This document shows, piece after piece, positions 39,201 through 45,680 of a stretch of 64,000 bases of DNA. Position 1 is the stretch's first letter, and each line of letters opens with the position of its first letter. Under the pieces are notes generated by a model, which searched no databases, was not told the origin of the DNA, and was given only the letters and a program-made list of their open reading frames with translations. The stretch covers positions 61,654,711 to 61,718,710 of the forward strand of contig OZ024877.1 of NCBI GenBank assembly GCA_964017185.1, in the 5' to 3' direction. The DNA comes from Rugalucina vietnamica. Taxonomy: Eukaryota > Mollusca > Bivalvia > Lucinida > Lucinidae. The position numbers were made by a program, and so were the translations under genes.

Positions 39201-42200
39201 CTGATGAATCAAAAACCAGGACTCACAGACTGAGTAAGCTGCCCGACGATGGAGATCCCTGGGCGCCGAATAACCTACTAACTCCGGAGCAAAAGAAAAA
39301 CACCAGTTGGACCCCGGTGGGCCAAGCAACAGACAAGAAGCTCCGGCCCCAACCAACTAAAATGAATAGCTTTAAGTCGGGGCCATCATAGAGTCTGACG
39401 CCCGACCCACCGGCGTGCAATTAAAGAAGGCAGCATAGTTATCAACCATGATTGGGTTAAAAACTAAGCATGCAGACTGTCGCATAACATTCAAGTTATA
39501 ACCTATACGTCTGTAACGTGATATGATTTTATGAGTTGTATTACATCATTACAGAACATACTTAAATGCCTGTTGCAGATTTGTGTGGACGTGAAGGTCT
39601 TCATTCATTGTCTTTGTAAAAAGCGTTAAATATGTGAACAATAGAATCAATAGAAATACAGGTCCTACCATTTCATTTTGCTCATTTTAAAATTTTGAAT
39701 TTGTGTACATTTTATACATTTTGAAATTCAACCGTCATGGCCAAGAGTGGAAACGACAAATGCTTAATATTTATGGATAAAGAAAATAGTACCATTATTA
39801 TTTATTGTGTTTCTTTCAGCATCATGTCCAAGTGGTCAGTTCCGTTGTGATAACGGTCAATGTATTGCTGAAGAAAAAGTGTGTAATAAAGTCAGCGATT
39901 GTTCTGACGGGAGTGATGAAGGACCAACGTGTGGTAGGTGCCACCCCCCCCCCCCCCCGGCCCCACCCATTTCTTGCACAATTTGAGTTCTGTTCATTCC
40001 GCACATTTGGCTAACTTTTTCACAGACAATCCACACTTTTGAGTTTGAATTGTTTTATTCACTATATTAGGACCATCATGTATGTCCAGTCATTATGGGT
40101 CTTGCAGCTTTACACAACTAAATTATACCTTAAAATTCCAATGTCAGATCTAAGCATTTTAACTTCTAGAATAGAGTTCAATAAAGGTTTGCGCAAAATG
40201 CTAGGGACGTTAAATGAAACCCTTTATTTCCATTTAGATTACAAAAATTTCTCCCTGTTACTTTAATTACATTCACAATACTGTAAGAGGAAGTCACTAA
40301 CTACTCACGGTTTCTCAACTAACAAACCAGTAGAACTTAATATCCACCCTTTTTCAGTTAACTGTCCATCCAGTATCTCCAATGGTAGATTATTGTCATG
40401 CGATTATAAGGTTGGAAGCAGGTGTAATTTCACGTGCAACGCAAACTATCATAAGGTAGATGATCAAGTTGTGTGCGCACGTGGTGGTGAATGGCACATC
40501 AAAACACCATGTGAAGGTAATGTTTTAGGAATAGTCGATTTAATGCATCATGTGTGTTCCGTTTAAATCATTGTCAGAATATTCAAAATTTGTCAATGAG
40601 ATATGCATTGATAAATTATTCAAAGAAATCGATTTATCTGGCTTAGATTTATGGCAGTATCCAGCTTTTGTACAGTCAGACTAGGTGTATTCTTTAAACC
40701 CATTAATATAAACGTACGTTCTGTACACACCACAGAAAATGTGACCAAACACTTTGTGCTTATGAATGATAACAAGAAATGCTTTTTATAACGAATACAG
40801 TCTGACATGCTTGTATACATATTTCGATGTATGTCCCTGGTAATGGCAATCCACATGCAGACAATTTGTCTCGACTGTCAAATGATGATATGGTTTGTTC
40901 GGTTTTCTCACTGTAAACTATTTTATCCTCCGCGATAAAAGTCCTCGCATCAGTAATCGTGCATTGTATTTGATTTTGATACAAGCATGGTGTCCTTTTT
41001 TGTTCATTTATTACACTACATGTATTATGATTTTGTCAATGTTCCTTTACCCTTATATCATATGTTTCTGGTAGTGGCAACCATACAGCAGACAATATGT
41101 CGGGACTGCCAAGGTGTTATCTTTTATCTTATCTCAATACTCTCAGGGTATAATATGCGCATACTTCCCCTAAATCAATTAGTGTATTGCGACTGGAAAA
41201 ATGTGATTGTGCTTCTTTTCGAAAATATAATTAAGTTTATTCCTCCCTAGCCGATGTATGTCCTGGGCAATGGGCATGTAAGAGCGGACAGTGTATCGCA
41301 AAGGACAAGGAATGTGATGGAACACCAGATTGTGCTGACAAGAGTGATGAAGATAGTCACTGTGGTACGTGTCGTGGTCTGTTAAGTATATGGTGTCTTT
41401 CCCAGTGTGTGTGTGTTGCTTAACATTGCACCTGCAAAATTGCTCAGAACAAATGCAGAAACCATGGAATGTGTTAGTCAATGCTGAAAAAAAATGTAAG
41501 CGTGTTTCTTGAGCCAGATGGTTTCTAATACGTCTTATTTAAACAGTTTAATCCAAGGGGTACTAATGTTTTGCCACTTTTGAGTGCGGCACGGATGATG
41601 CTTTATCCTATAAAATTGTACAATATGACTTACCTTCCTTTTCAATAATATGTTCCAAAAGATCTAACTTCTATATGTAGAATTTGACTTTTTGCAACAC
41701 AGCACCAGAGAAAAAAGGAATCATCACAGTTTTTGAAACTCTTTTAAAAGTTCCTAATTAAAACCTGTGGTTGAACTAAGTGAAAATTAAAACAATAACG
41801 TATGACAAGTATTAAGAATGTATCATTACCATATTTGCAGCTGTTAAATGTCCTCCGACGATAATCATGGGCAAACTCTTAAACTGTGACAGGACGGTTG
41901 GGCAAAGGTGTAACTACACGTGCAGTAGTGGATATAGCAAACAAAGCAACGAGCTTATCTGCGTTCAAACTGGTTCATGGAATATCGATAAACCTTGCCT
42001 TTGTAAGGATTTATTTATGTTACAAAAGACTTGCGACATATTTTGATTTGAATATACATATTTGCAACTTTCTTTAGAACGAATGCTGAACTGTAAACTG
42101 TTAACCGACGCTAAACATACATTGTTGATTATTCAGCTCCAATTGATTTGATATAAAATATTTATTAATATAAAATAACTCTTTAAAGATCACGCAATTT

Positions 42201-44580
42201 CTTAATTCTGATGAATACCCTAAATCTGAAGTGGATATCTAGATAACTATCGCACATTTTCCTAGTTCCAACTGATTTCTTGAAGTTTTAAACACCGCCA
42301 CTATTCCCACTAACCAAACCCCCTTTCCTTGTAGTAACCACTTGTCCACTAACCGTACCCAATGGCAAGGTAAGCCCAAGTTGCAAGACACAGCATGTAG
42401 CAGATACTTGCGAAGTTGTGTGTAATACAGGCTTTGAACTTGTTGATGAAAATACAGTGGTAAAATGTTTAAGCACTGGTCAATGGAGTAAAACCGATGT
42501 TTGTACAGGTTAGTTACTTCAGTTTTAGATTGTATTCATGCGTTTTATATCATTTTGTTCCGATTAATTGATTGATAAGATGAAGGATGCACGGAATGTC
42601 GAAAGATGGGTTACCCTAATAGAGCTCCATTTACTGACTGCCCTTATCAGATGTTATATGGAAAAAGCCATAGTCAAGACTTCACAACAGAGTGATTGTT
42701 TCTAACATGATAAAAACGAAATGTTTAAAGCAAAGACTCCACAGCAGATGTAATTCAATTTCATTCTTGACTGTTCTGCTGAGATTTAAGAGTTCACAAC
42801 TGATTAGATCTAAAAGAGGGAAAAAACAACAAACATGACGTAATTAAATAATCTAATGACAAATGATGGTATAGTGGAAAGCACTGTGATATTAAGCTCT
42901 TTGAGAAAGTTTCATGTTATTAGCTTGAAGGTGGACCTTTTCATTTTAGGCATAACAGTTAAACCACAGCCACAGAAGCAAAAAGGGTCATCAGGTGCCA
43001 ACACAGGTGTAGTGGTTGGTGTAGTCATAGGCGTTATACTACTGCTGGTTATTGTAGCTGTCGTGGTGGGATTCCTGCTTTACAAAAGGTAATAACTATT
43101 CATGTTTCACTAAGTTTCACTCAGTTTAGCTTTATTGGAATGTAATTATTCAGTAAGTTAATCGGTTGGTGTAGTCATTGGACTTATACTGTTGTTGGTT
43201 ATCGTGGCTGTCGTGGTGGGATTCCTGCTCTATAAGAGGTGATAACTATTTTACTTCTCTATAAGCCTGTGCATGGGCAAACCAACAATTTGGATTCCGA
43301 CCAAGTCTGACACAAACCAGGCTGTACAGTCACAGAAGATAGCCAGAAGCTTGAAATACTATCCATTAAGCGAAAACGAAGGCGCTGTTCAGCTTCGTGG
43401 TTATCGCGAAGGGTCTGCAGCTTTGTTTTCGCCTATGCAAATTGTTGGTTTTCTCATGCGGTTGTCATTCAATGAGGTAAACGGTTGATGTATTCATTTA
43501 TACTACTGCTGGTTATCGTTGCTGTCGTGGTGGGATTCCTGCTCTACAAAAGGTAATCGACTTTGTTAAATGTAATCCAGTCAGTTTCATTTTGAATGTT
43601 CCCAATGCTTCTAGAAAAACGAACGTCTACTTGCGAATAATATTTAATAATAGCCCAATATTTGTTGATGTACATTAAAAGTAAAATCGCTTAGTGTTCA
43701 TGTATTTTGTTTACCTCACGGTATGATAGCGATAGGTTTATGTTACATATACTGAACAAGATAGATATTTAATGTTTGCTTTCAGAAAACGCAATCTAAC
43801 CAAATTCACGGATATCAAAATTTTATCTTGCTATTTTTTTACTTTCAGGCGACTGCTACCAGGAAGATTCCGTTCCTCGTCGCCATCAGCTAAATACAGC
43901 ACGTCTGATATTGCCATAGAGAACCCAGGATATATGAATGCTAATATAAATGTTACAGATGATAGCAGGTCAGTGGTTTTCTTTTCTTCTTTGTTAAAAC
44001 AATGGATTATTGTGTTTGAAATTGGAAGATGACAGACGTGTCCATGAGTAACAAAGTTATGTCCCTCGCAGAAAGCCATGTTCTCGAAAAATCTGTTTAT
44101 CACCAAAAATGATTTGATGACGACCGTTTTAAAGTTGTTTGACAAGGAATATATCCTTAATGTTCGGGTGGATCAAAGCGATGCCACATCTTTAATCTCT
44201 TATAGAATGGCGCCACAACAACAATGATTATGTATCATGTATATACGAGTATTGATCATATTTTACATGTTTTCGGACAACTATCTTATACTAGACGGTT
44301 GTCGTCTTCAAATAAGATTTCTTACCACGATTAATCCTTGAAAATGGTGTTCAATTTTTACAGAAATGAAAACCCCTACGACAATGTTATCGACTATCAG
44401 CCAGGATTCAGTCATTTCACCAATGGTGGACCAGACACACAGGCTGGTTTTGAGAACCCGATGTATAGGAAGACTGAGGAGCCGTTACCAGAGCAGAGTG
44501 ATATTACTGTACATCAAGATGACATAGTACTTACGACGGACTCGTGGCAGAAAGAGCAGTTAAAGGGACCAGAGGCATAA
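604..44580 (+). CDS. LRP-like endocytic receptor with sushi domains, 33 exons, 5' end outside window
   Basis: Exons: 604-867, 1346-1494, 1943-2046, 2411-2567, 3047-3175, 3361-3564, 4177-4273, 4617-4723, 9802-9958, 11960-12109, 13970-14084, 14566-14740, 15026-15163, 16738-16971, 18137-18314, 20537-20679, 23769-23925, 31652-31767, 33206-33340, 33669-33848, 34523-34690, 36597-36776, 37037-37204, 37747-37941, 38422-38598, 39820-39933, 40358-40516, 41251-41364, 41841-42002, 42335-42508, 42950-43088, 43849-43968, 44364-44580. Each has AG/GT borders and phases agree at every junction, giving ~1,725 codons. Domain order: propeller, EGF, Thr/Pro linker, propeller, EGF, propeller, EGF, 6 sushi, LDLa, sushi, LDLa, 2 sushi, TM, tail. 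LDL-receptor relatives bind extracellular ligands and recycle through clathrin pits; the NPxY tail fits that role. The ligand is unknown. The first exon starts in mid-codon, so the signal peptide and N-terminus lie to the left. LRP relatives usually have large LDLa clusters and no sushi domains, so this is not a plain LRP1/2/4/5/6 orthologue. Confidence 0.88.
3047..3175 (+). CDS. EGF-like exon 1
   Basis: One phase 1-1 exon with six Cys in EGF order ([13 protein letters not shown], then a final Cys before the donor) and the G-F-E-Y turn typical of the EGF module that caps an LDLR propeller. Acceptor follows a TATTACAG tract. Confidence 0.85.
3361..4273 (+). CDS. Thr/Pro-rich linker exons
   Basis: Two exons (3361-3564, 4177-4273). 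The joined peptide is rich in Thr, Ser and Pro ([27 protein letters not shown]), as in O-glycosylated stalks, and contains N-x-T/S sites (NAT, NYT). It separates propeller 1 plus its EGF from propeller 2. Such a linker between LRP modules is not typical and may act as a flexible spacer. The second exon's acceptor lies 7 nt from the end of a hairpin MITE. Confidence 0.75.
3989..4169 (+). mobile_element. Hairpin MITE family A, decayed copy abutting a splice acceptor
   Basis: Shares CGTTACACGGATAGTTCAATTC, CTTCTACTTAAATCCGGAAT and GTGTTGGACTTGGCCGAAAA-type text with the copies at 31792, 35868, 43263 and 58009, and ends in GCTC followed by ATTT. Exon 4177 starts 7 nt after the end. The internal palindrome is shortened. 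Confidence 0.75.
4617..14740 (+). CDS. Propeller 2 exons
   Basis: Five exons (4617-4723, 9802-9958, 11960-12109, 13970-14084, 14566-14740). Degenerate class B words: [35 protein letters not shown]. The invariant Asp of YWTD is mostly lost, so the fold is inferred from spacing and from the EGF exon that follows. The 13970 exon could end at 14075 or 14084; both keep frame, and 14084 has the stronger GTAAGC donor. The introns carry the 4.7 kb subterminal-repeat element and two Helitron-like elements. Confidence 0.78.
4959..5069 (+). pseudogene. Decayed copy of the exon at 9802
   Basis: The text TTTGTCCCCCAGGTCTGG and about 95 nt after it match the acceptor and first two thirds of exon 9802-9958 with scattered differences, including in-frame stops after GLAYD. 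The copy has no donor. It lies directly upstream of the 5090-9764 element, so the element sits between the dead copy and the true exon. Confidence 0.8.
6371..7390. repeat. AT-rich satellite of AGATATCTTA-type words
   Basis: About 1 kb in which the palindromic core GATATC (in AGATATCTTA, TAGATATCTAA) recurs roughly every 20-35 nt on both strands. No reading frame. It lies inside the 5090-9764 element and may be its internal array. Confidence 0.75.
7402..7598 (+). mobile_element. 5'-truncated tRNA-derived SINE
   Basis: Starts inside the tRNA-like head and keeps box B-like GGTTCAAGTCCCGC. It continues through a body shared with 48765-49006 (TGCTTGCAGGTGTG, TCTCGGGGGTTATCCC, TCTCATATGAGCTGAAATAA) to a GACGTAAA-like tail and A-rich end. 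Confidence 0.75.
7599..8650 (-). mobile_element. Helitron-like tandem-repeat element, opposite orientation, 5' part lost
   Basis: Read on the minus strand its 3' end has a CAGGTGAGCG arm, the hairpin AGGACC-ATT-GGTCCT and then CTGG before T, matching the Helitron CTRR-T rule. The body holds two ~480 nt units (about 7680-8150 and 8150-8640) with the words GTTTCTGAAGAAGAAG and GGTCATGTGACCTTGAC, related on the minus strand to the monomers of 20891-22982. The 5' hairpin end is not present. Confidence 0.6.
10143..11768 (+). mobile_element. Helitron-like element 1 with ~147 bp tandem monomers
   Basis: Starts near TCATTTTT, then a hairpin ATCGCACCTGCT/AGCAGGGTGCGAT, a GTTC/GTCC microsatellite (10199-10238), and about ten monomers of ~147 nt recognised by TTGGTTTTCTCGACATCAGA and ACCTTGCATAGTAATTG. 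It ends with GCAGGTGCGAT (the 5' arm inverted), a small hairpin CTCCGCGGAG and CTTG (11765-11768) before T. No protein is encoded. It fills the intron before exon 11960. Confidence 0.75.
12139..13557 (+). mobile_element. Helitron-like element 2 with ~160 bp tandem monomers
   Basis: TCACTATTATTATGTCCCCCC start with a hairpin partner GGGTGGGGGACATA, then a GTCGGC-rich microsatellite (12199-12272) and about six monomers of ~160 nt marked by CTCTAACTTGAGTAGTTTTT. It ends with GGGGGGACATA, hairpin GTTTTC-CTCT-GAAAAC and CTTG (13554-13557) before T. Same plan as the element at 10143, different sequence. Confidence 0.75.
13563..13735 (+). repeat. Polypurine (GA-rich) tract
   Basis: About 170 nt almost free of pyrimidines on the + strand (GAAGAGGAAATGGAGAAAG onward), just after the Helitron-like element at 12139. 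Long mirror-like purine tracts can adopt triplex structure. No coding signal. Confidence 0.8.
15026..15163 (+). CDS. EGF-like exon 2
   Basis: Phase 1-1 exon with six Cys ([22 protein letters not shown]). QLQPDGRTC is the classic end of an EGF module beside a YWTD propeller. It closes propeller 2. A Gly-rich insertion (GGIGGG) lengthens the loop between the third and fourth Cys. Confidence 0.87.
15299..16637 (+). mobile_element. Helitron-like element 3 with ~157 bp tandem monomers
   Basis: TCATTATGTCTCCCCCC start and hairpin partner GGGAGACATA, then a GTCTGTCC microsatellite (15348-15377) and about eight ~157 nt monomers marked by CTATAACTTGAAAACCGT and TTCAATGAAACTTGGTACAC. It ends with GGGGGGAGACAT, hairpin GTTTTC-ACATA-GAAAAC, then CTAG (16634-16637) before T, the canonical Helitron 3' terminus. 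Confidence 0.8.
16738..31767 (+). CDS. Propeller 3 exons
   Basis: Five exons (16738-16971, 18137-18314, 20537-20679, 23769-23925, 31652-31767). Words include [35 protein letters not shown] and LYYSTKG, with PKGLVYD, TAIALHP and PDGLAID strands between. The last exon encodes [11 protein letters not shown] and a Ser/Leu-rich segment leading to EGF 3. The final intron (23926-31651) holds the ~6.9 kb nuclease transposon. The 3' part of exon 16738-16971 is duplicated just downstream at 17022-17205; the copy lacks an acceptor and is not part of the frame. Confidence 0.82.
17022..17218 (+). pseudogene. Tandem copy of the 3' part of exon 16738-16971
   Basis: Positions 16788-16985 recur at 17022-17218 with an offset of 234 nt and only one or two differences in the coding part, so the duplication is recent or an assembly product. 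The copy keeps the donor (17206) but lacks the acceptor and first 50 nt. Using the nearest AG (17029) would give a stop at once. The true exon joins 18137 in frame without it. Confidence 0.85.
17400..18130 (+). repeat. Intronic minisatellite, ~50-60 bp units
   Basis: About twelve diverged units of the form TTCATAATATCAT-TTCTTGCGTTATTTTGTCCATCTATTTTTGT. The exon at 18137 begins right after the last unit, and its acceptor (TTTTGTAG/ATTTCTT) is nearly the same as words inside the units (TTTTTGTAGATTTCTTCATA). One more unit lies at 16983-17021, between the two copies of the duplicated exon. Confidence 0.85.
18363..19930 (+). mobile_element. Retroelement fragment with YLDD reverse transcriptase (Penelope-like type suspected)
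   Basis: The frame 18384-19442 encodes RT core motifs: [20 protein letters not shown] (palm/finger region) and RYLDDLL (YLDD catalytic motif), then LDLHLS and a basic C-terminal part with [15 protein letters not shown]. The 5' part of the RT is absent, as in a 5'-truncated copy. The tail runs to a recurring end, TTGCCTACTTGTACCTTTTT near 19915, preceded by CCCACCTCGGTTTTTGGAGT. The family assignment is inference from motif style. Confidence 0.7.
19931..20085 (-). repeat. Inverted copy of the retroelement tail
   Basis: GGCAATGATCAGGAAATGG through AGCAGCTATTTCCCAATAAG is the reverse complement, with many differences, of 19745-19915. The two halves form a long imperfect foldback of ~160 nt arms. 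Confidence 0.7.
20310..20530 (+). repeat. Dispersed element D copy (ends 7 nt before exon 20537)
   Basis: Shares TGTATACCCACTTATACC, ATTGTGGGTACTCGTTAG, and GCATGGGCGTGTTTTCGTAAT with copies at 45395-45680 and 50520-50740, and shorter pieces at 3690 and 4855. The shared text stops at CGTAAT (20530); then come GTTTCAG and the exon, so the element supplies most of the acceptor tract. Confidence 0.75.
20891..22982 (+). mobile_element. Helitron-like element 4 with ~147 bp tandem monomers
   Basis: Hairpin AGCTCACCTGAGCC...AAGGTGAGCT at the start, a GTCC microsatellite (20946-20980), then about nine ~147 nt monomers marked by AAATCTTCTTCTCCGAAACC and GGCCCAGAGCTTTCATATTT. It ends with CAGGTGAGCG, hairpin GCCC-CTGGGC and CTTG (22979-22982) before T. 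A retroelement tail copy is inserted at 21919-22146. Confidence 0.75.
21919..22146 (+). mobile_element. Truncated retroelement tail nested in Helitron-like element 4
   Basis: Matches 19690-19915 closely and splits one ~147 nt monomer. The broken text reads GACTTACAA before and ACAATGGG after the insert, so ACAA (perhaps TTACAA) is a short target duplication. It is the newest event at this spot. Confidence 0.8.
24063..24453. mobile_element. Retroelement tail copy, partly inverted, split by a DNA transposon
   Basis: 24063-24121 is an inverted copy of the CCTCGGTTTTTGGAGT end; 24330-24453 carries the GTAACTGAGTGGTCGCC part on the + strand. Its continuation (TTTTTTCCCACCTCGG ... ACTTGTACCTC) lies at 31361-31446 on the far side of the transposon. 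Confidence 0.7.
24451..31313 (-). mobile_element. ~6.9 kb DNA transposon with 135 bp inverted ends and a FEN1/XPG-like nuclease gene
   Basis: 24451-24585 and 31179-31313 are near-perfect inverted repeats (TAAAGTCTTTTGTTTAT, CCTAACGTTTCGGCC, AACTCAGGTAGCCATATTG). The text TGTCAATTTAA stands at 24443-24453 and again at 31350-31360 and is continuous in other copies of the host repeat, so 8-11 nt look like a target duplication; 36 extra nt lie between the right inverted repeat and that copy. Inside is one minus-strand two-exon gene. No polymerase, integrase or capsid gene is seen. The nuclease recalls Academ-type transposons, but that family is known for 3-4 bp duplications, so placement is open. 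Confidence 0.82.
25429..30519 (-). CDS. Transposon protein: zinc fingers + FEN1/XPG-like (PIN) nuclease + Cys-rich C-terminus, one stop
   Basis: Exon 1 is 30519-29729 and exon 2 is 29329-25429 on the minus strand; the intron (29728-29330) has GT and a T-rich CAG, and the phases fit (AG+G). The N-terminus has two Cys/His clusters (CVLC...YHKRCY; CIFC...YHNQCRMRF). Near the end, counted from Met 29148: IIDGQAL (~836), [13 protein letters not shown] (~876), QEEADTR (~974), [10 protein letters not shown] (~1003), [12 protein letters not shown] (~1055). This order and the acidic residues match the metal site of FEN1/XPG nucleases. The C-terminus has a CXC-like cluster ([14 protein letters not shown] ... 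CTPACSC). One in-frame TAA follows PELLKN (25891-25893); otherwise the frame is open for ~1,560 codons. Role inferred: the element's own transposase/nuclease. Confidence 0.8.
31350..31446 (+). mobile_element. Right half of the retroelement tail split by the transposon
   Basis: TTTTTTCCCACCTCGGTTTT to ACTTGTACCTC follows the second copy of TGTCAATTTAA and continues the piece that stops at 24453. It dates the transposon as younger than this tail copy. Confidence 0.75.
31792..32024 (+). mobile_element. Hairpin MITE family A
   Basis: Ends GAGCCGCCACATGGGAAAAC and its inverse (GTTTCCCACGAGGCGGCTC), flanked by ATTT on both sides, a 4 nt target duplication. The centre-left holds a strong palindrome (AGATCAGCTTCGCAGTAACC / GCGAAGCTGATCAGCGCC). 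No coding capacity. Confidence 0.85.
32409..32432 (+). pseudogene. Echo of the start of exon 33206
   Basis: CAGTGGCTGATGGTTGTAAG matches the acceptor and first codons of exon 33206 (CAGTGGCTGACGGTTGTAAA). Only ~20 nt are alike, then the sequence diverges. It could be chance, but it repeats the pattern seen at 4959. Confidence 0.45.
33206..33340 (+). CDS. EGF-like exon 3
   Basis: Phase 1-1 exon with six Cys ([23 protein letters not shown]); DLNPDQRTC ends the module. It closes propeller 3 and precedes the sushi series. The first ~20 nt of this exon and its acceptor are echoed at 32409-32432. Confidence 0.86.
33669..38598 (+). CDS. Six consecutive sushi (CCP) exons
   Basis: Exons 33669-33848, 34523-34690, 36597-36776, 37037-37204, 37747-37941, 38422-38598, each one domain in phase 1-1. 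Each has six Cys rather than the usual four, in the order C..C..C-x3-C..C..C with a Trp near the last Cys ([20 protein letters not shown]). Typical motifs are VPNGRL, IVNGAF and IKNGVF near the start and a C-x3-C-x3-Y/F turn. The extra Cys pair recalls selectin CCPs. Sushi domains bind proteins and glycans in complement, selectins and many invertebrate receptors. One domain per symmetric exon fits spread by exon shuffling or tandem duplication. Confidence 0.88.
35868..36101 (-). mobile_element. Hairpin MITE family A
   Basis: Same family in reverse orientation, GAGCC...GGCTC ends, flanked by ATAT duplications, internal palindrome AGCTTCGCAGTTACTGCGAAGCT. Confidence 0.83.
36252..36300 (+). repeat. 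(AAGT)n microsatellite
   Basis: About eleven AAGT units followed by AAATTCTTTATTGGTCTCA. Short-tandem 3' ends of this kind are often left by LINEs; read on the minus strand the microsatellite would form the 3' end. Confidence 0.85.
36368..36480 (+). pseudogene. LINE reverse-transcriptase relic
   Basis: The + frame reads [24 protein letters not shown], matching the G-V-P-Q-G-S-I-L-G-P-L-L-F block of jockey/CR1-type LINE RTs with two stops. Only this block survives, in the intron before exon 36597. Confidence 0.75.
38757..39520 (-). mobile_element. Second truncated copy of the YLDD retroelement
   Basis: The reverse complement matches 19140-19930 closely, including the C-terminal peptide words [19 protein letters not shown] and the tail to GTACCTTT. 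It lacks the RT core, a 5' truncation. It lies between exons 38422 and 39820. Confidence 0.85.
39820..42508 (+). CDS. Alternating LDLa and sushi exons (LDLa, CCP, LDLa, CCP, CCP)
   Basis: LDLa exons 39820-39933 (FRCDNGQCI ... DCSDGSDE) and 41251-41364 (WACKSGQCI ... DCADKSDE) keep six Cys and the acidic Ca-binding SDE signature. Sushi exons are 40358-40516, 41841-42002 and 42335-42508, all six-Cys type. All exons are phase 1-1. LDLa repeats usually form the ligand-binding end of LDLR proteins at the N-terminus; here they lie next to the membrane among sushi domains, an unusual place. Confidence 0.88.
42950..43088 (+). CDS. Transmembrane exon
   Basis: Encodes a short juxtamembrane stretch rich in K, Q, P, S and G ([12 protein letters not shown]), then about 25 hydrophobic residues made almost only of V, I, L, G and A, ending in LLYKR, a basic stop-transfer. 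This gives a type I single-pass topology. Two partial copies of the hydrophobic segment follow at 43164-43238 and 43482-43552. Confidence 0.9.
43164..43552 (+). pseudogene. Two partial copies of the transmembrane exon
   Basis: 43164-43238 and 43482-43552 repeat the last ~75 nt of exon 42950-43088, each ending with an intact-looking donor (AAGAG/GTGATA and AAAAG/GTAATC). The first copy reads [16 protein letters not shown] in frame but has a stop just upstream and no usable acceptor. A hairpin MITE (43263-43467) lies between them. They are probably remnants of tandem duplication. Confidence 0.8.
43263..43467 (-). mobile_element. Hairpin MITE family A between transmembrane-exon copies
   Basis: GCATGGGCAAACCAACAATT to TTGGTTTTCTCATGCGG with the family body. 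It lies between the second and third copies of the transmembrane segment. Confidence 0.8.
43849..44580 (+). CDS. Cytoplasmic tail exons with NPxY motifs
   Basis: Exons 43849-43968 and 44364-44580 encode ~110 residues. There are three NP-Tyr sites: IENPGYMN and FENPMYRK fit NPxY exactly, and NENPYDNV is a near match. NPxY is the known clathrin-adaptor / PTB-domain signal of LDLR-family tails (ARH, Dab). A basic Ser-rich start (GRFRSSSPS) and an acidic end follow. Stop TAA at 44578-44580. Confidence 0.88.
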
Positions 44581-44890
44581 TCAAGGAGGTTAGGAGAATG
44601 TGATTGGCCTACGCGAAACACATGGCAGTTGAGCTTATGGTTAATATGTAGGTCTACATGACATATTTTGTTACAATGAAAACTCGTCGAAACTTTTTTG
44701 ATATCTGTGAATTTTCTGTTCGAATCGGATCTATACAAAATAAATGTGATTGTTACATTTACACTTTCCAAAGATAACATATATCTCCACAAAACATTTC
44801 ATTGTGTTGAATCGCAATAACATTGTAACGTTTTCAACCACGTTTTGTGTATACATGTTCTTTGTAATAAATGTGTAATTTGTTCCAAAG
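44581..44890 (+). other. 3' UTR and polyadenylation signals of the receptor gene
   Basis: Two AATAAA hexamers follow the stop codon, at 44739-44744 and 44866-44871. The transcript probably ends shortly after one of these. The choice between them cannot be made from sequence alone. Confidence 0.65.
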
Positions 44891-45014
44891 GCACCATAAT
44901 ACCAAATATGAATTAACAATGAAATTATTTCCATGTGGCGAATATGTTGTGATAAAACTTAATTGATAAAAAATGGTGATTAGATATGAATCGGCGATAT
45001 ATGGAGAATGTTGG

Positions 45015-45075
45015 ATACTTATGGATTACGAAGTGATATTCGTCCACTTATGGATTACGAAGTGATATTCGTCCA
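45015..45075 (+). repeat. Direct 29 nt duplication
   Basis: CTTATGGATTACGAAGTGAT and the following bases occur twice in a row just after the receptor gene. Confidence 0.85.
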
Positions 45076-45394
45076 CTGAGATTAAATGTGGTGTTCAAAA
45101 TATTGAATACGATATTGTGATACGAATGCATTGAATGCATTGATACTGTTTTTTTCGCGTACTGAGGAGATTAATAAGTGACAGTTGTACGTATACTGAC
45201 ACAGATATAGAATATGCTTTATGGACAATGTAGGTGCAACGTAATTGTTTTGTTGGCAATGTTTGGTATATTTAAATCAAATTTGTATGCATTGTTGATG
45301 ATAACGTGATTCGTTATATTATATGGAAACCACTGTTACCAGGTGCCTTAGCGTCACGCTTATTTCAAAGAGAGTTCAGATGATATAACATCAA

Positions 45395-45680
45395 GTAAAA
45401 ATGTCCGTGAAATGTATACCCCCTTAAACCCCACTTTTATATAGAAAAACTGGGCTTTGCAGTGGTATATCTAGTTTTCTTATGTTTGCCCCAATACATA
45501 GATTGTGGGTACTCGTTAGAACCGCCTTGCCGAGGCGATTCTAACGTGTACCCACAATCTACATGTATGTTCTGAGCAAAAATAAGAAAAATGTCAAAAC
45601 ATTTCAGCTGAAAATTTTCAAGTTTTAAAGCTAAAAAAATCTCTGTTTATTGCATGGGCAAGTTTTCGTAATCAGATGAT
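45395..45680. repeat. Dispersed element D copy with internal inverted repeat
   Basis: AATGTATACCCCCTTAAACC to GCATGGGCAAGTTTTCGTAAT; the middle has GATTGTGGGTACTCGTTAG facing its inverse (CTAACGTGTACCCACAATC). Confidence 0.75.
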
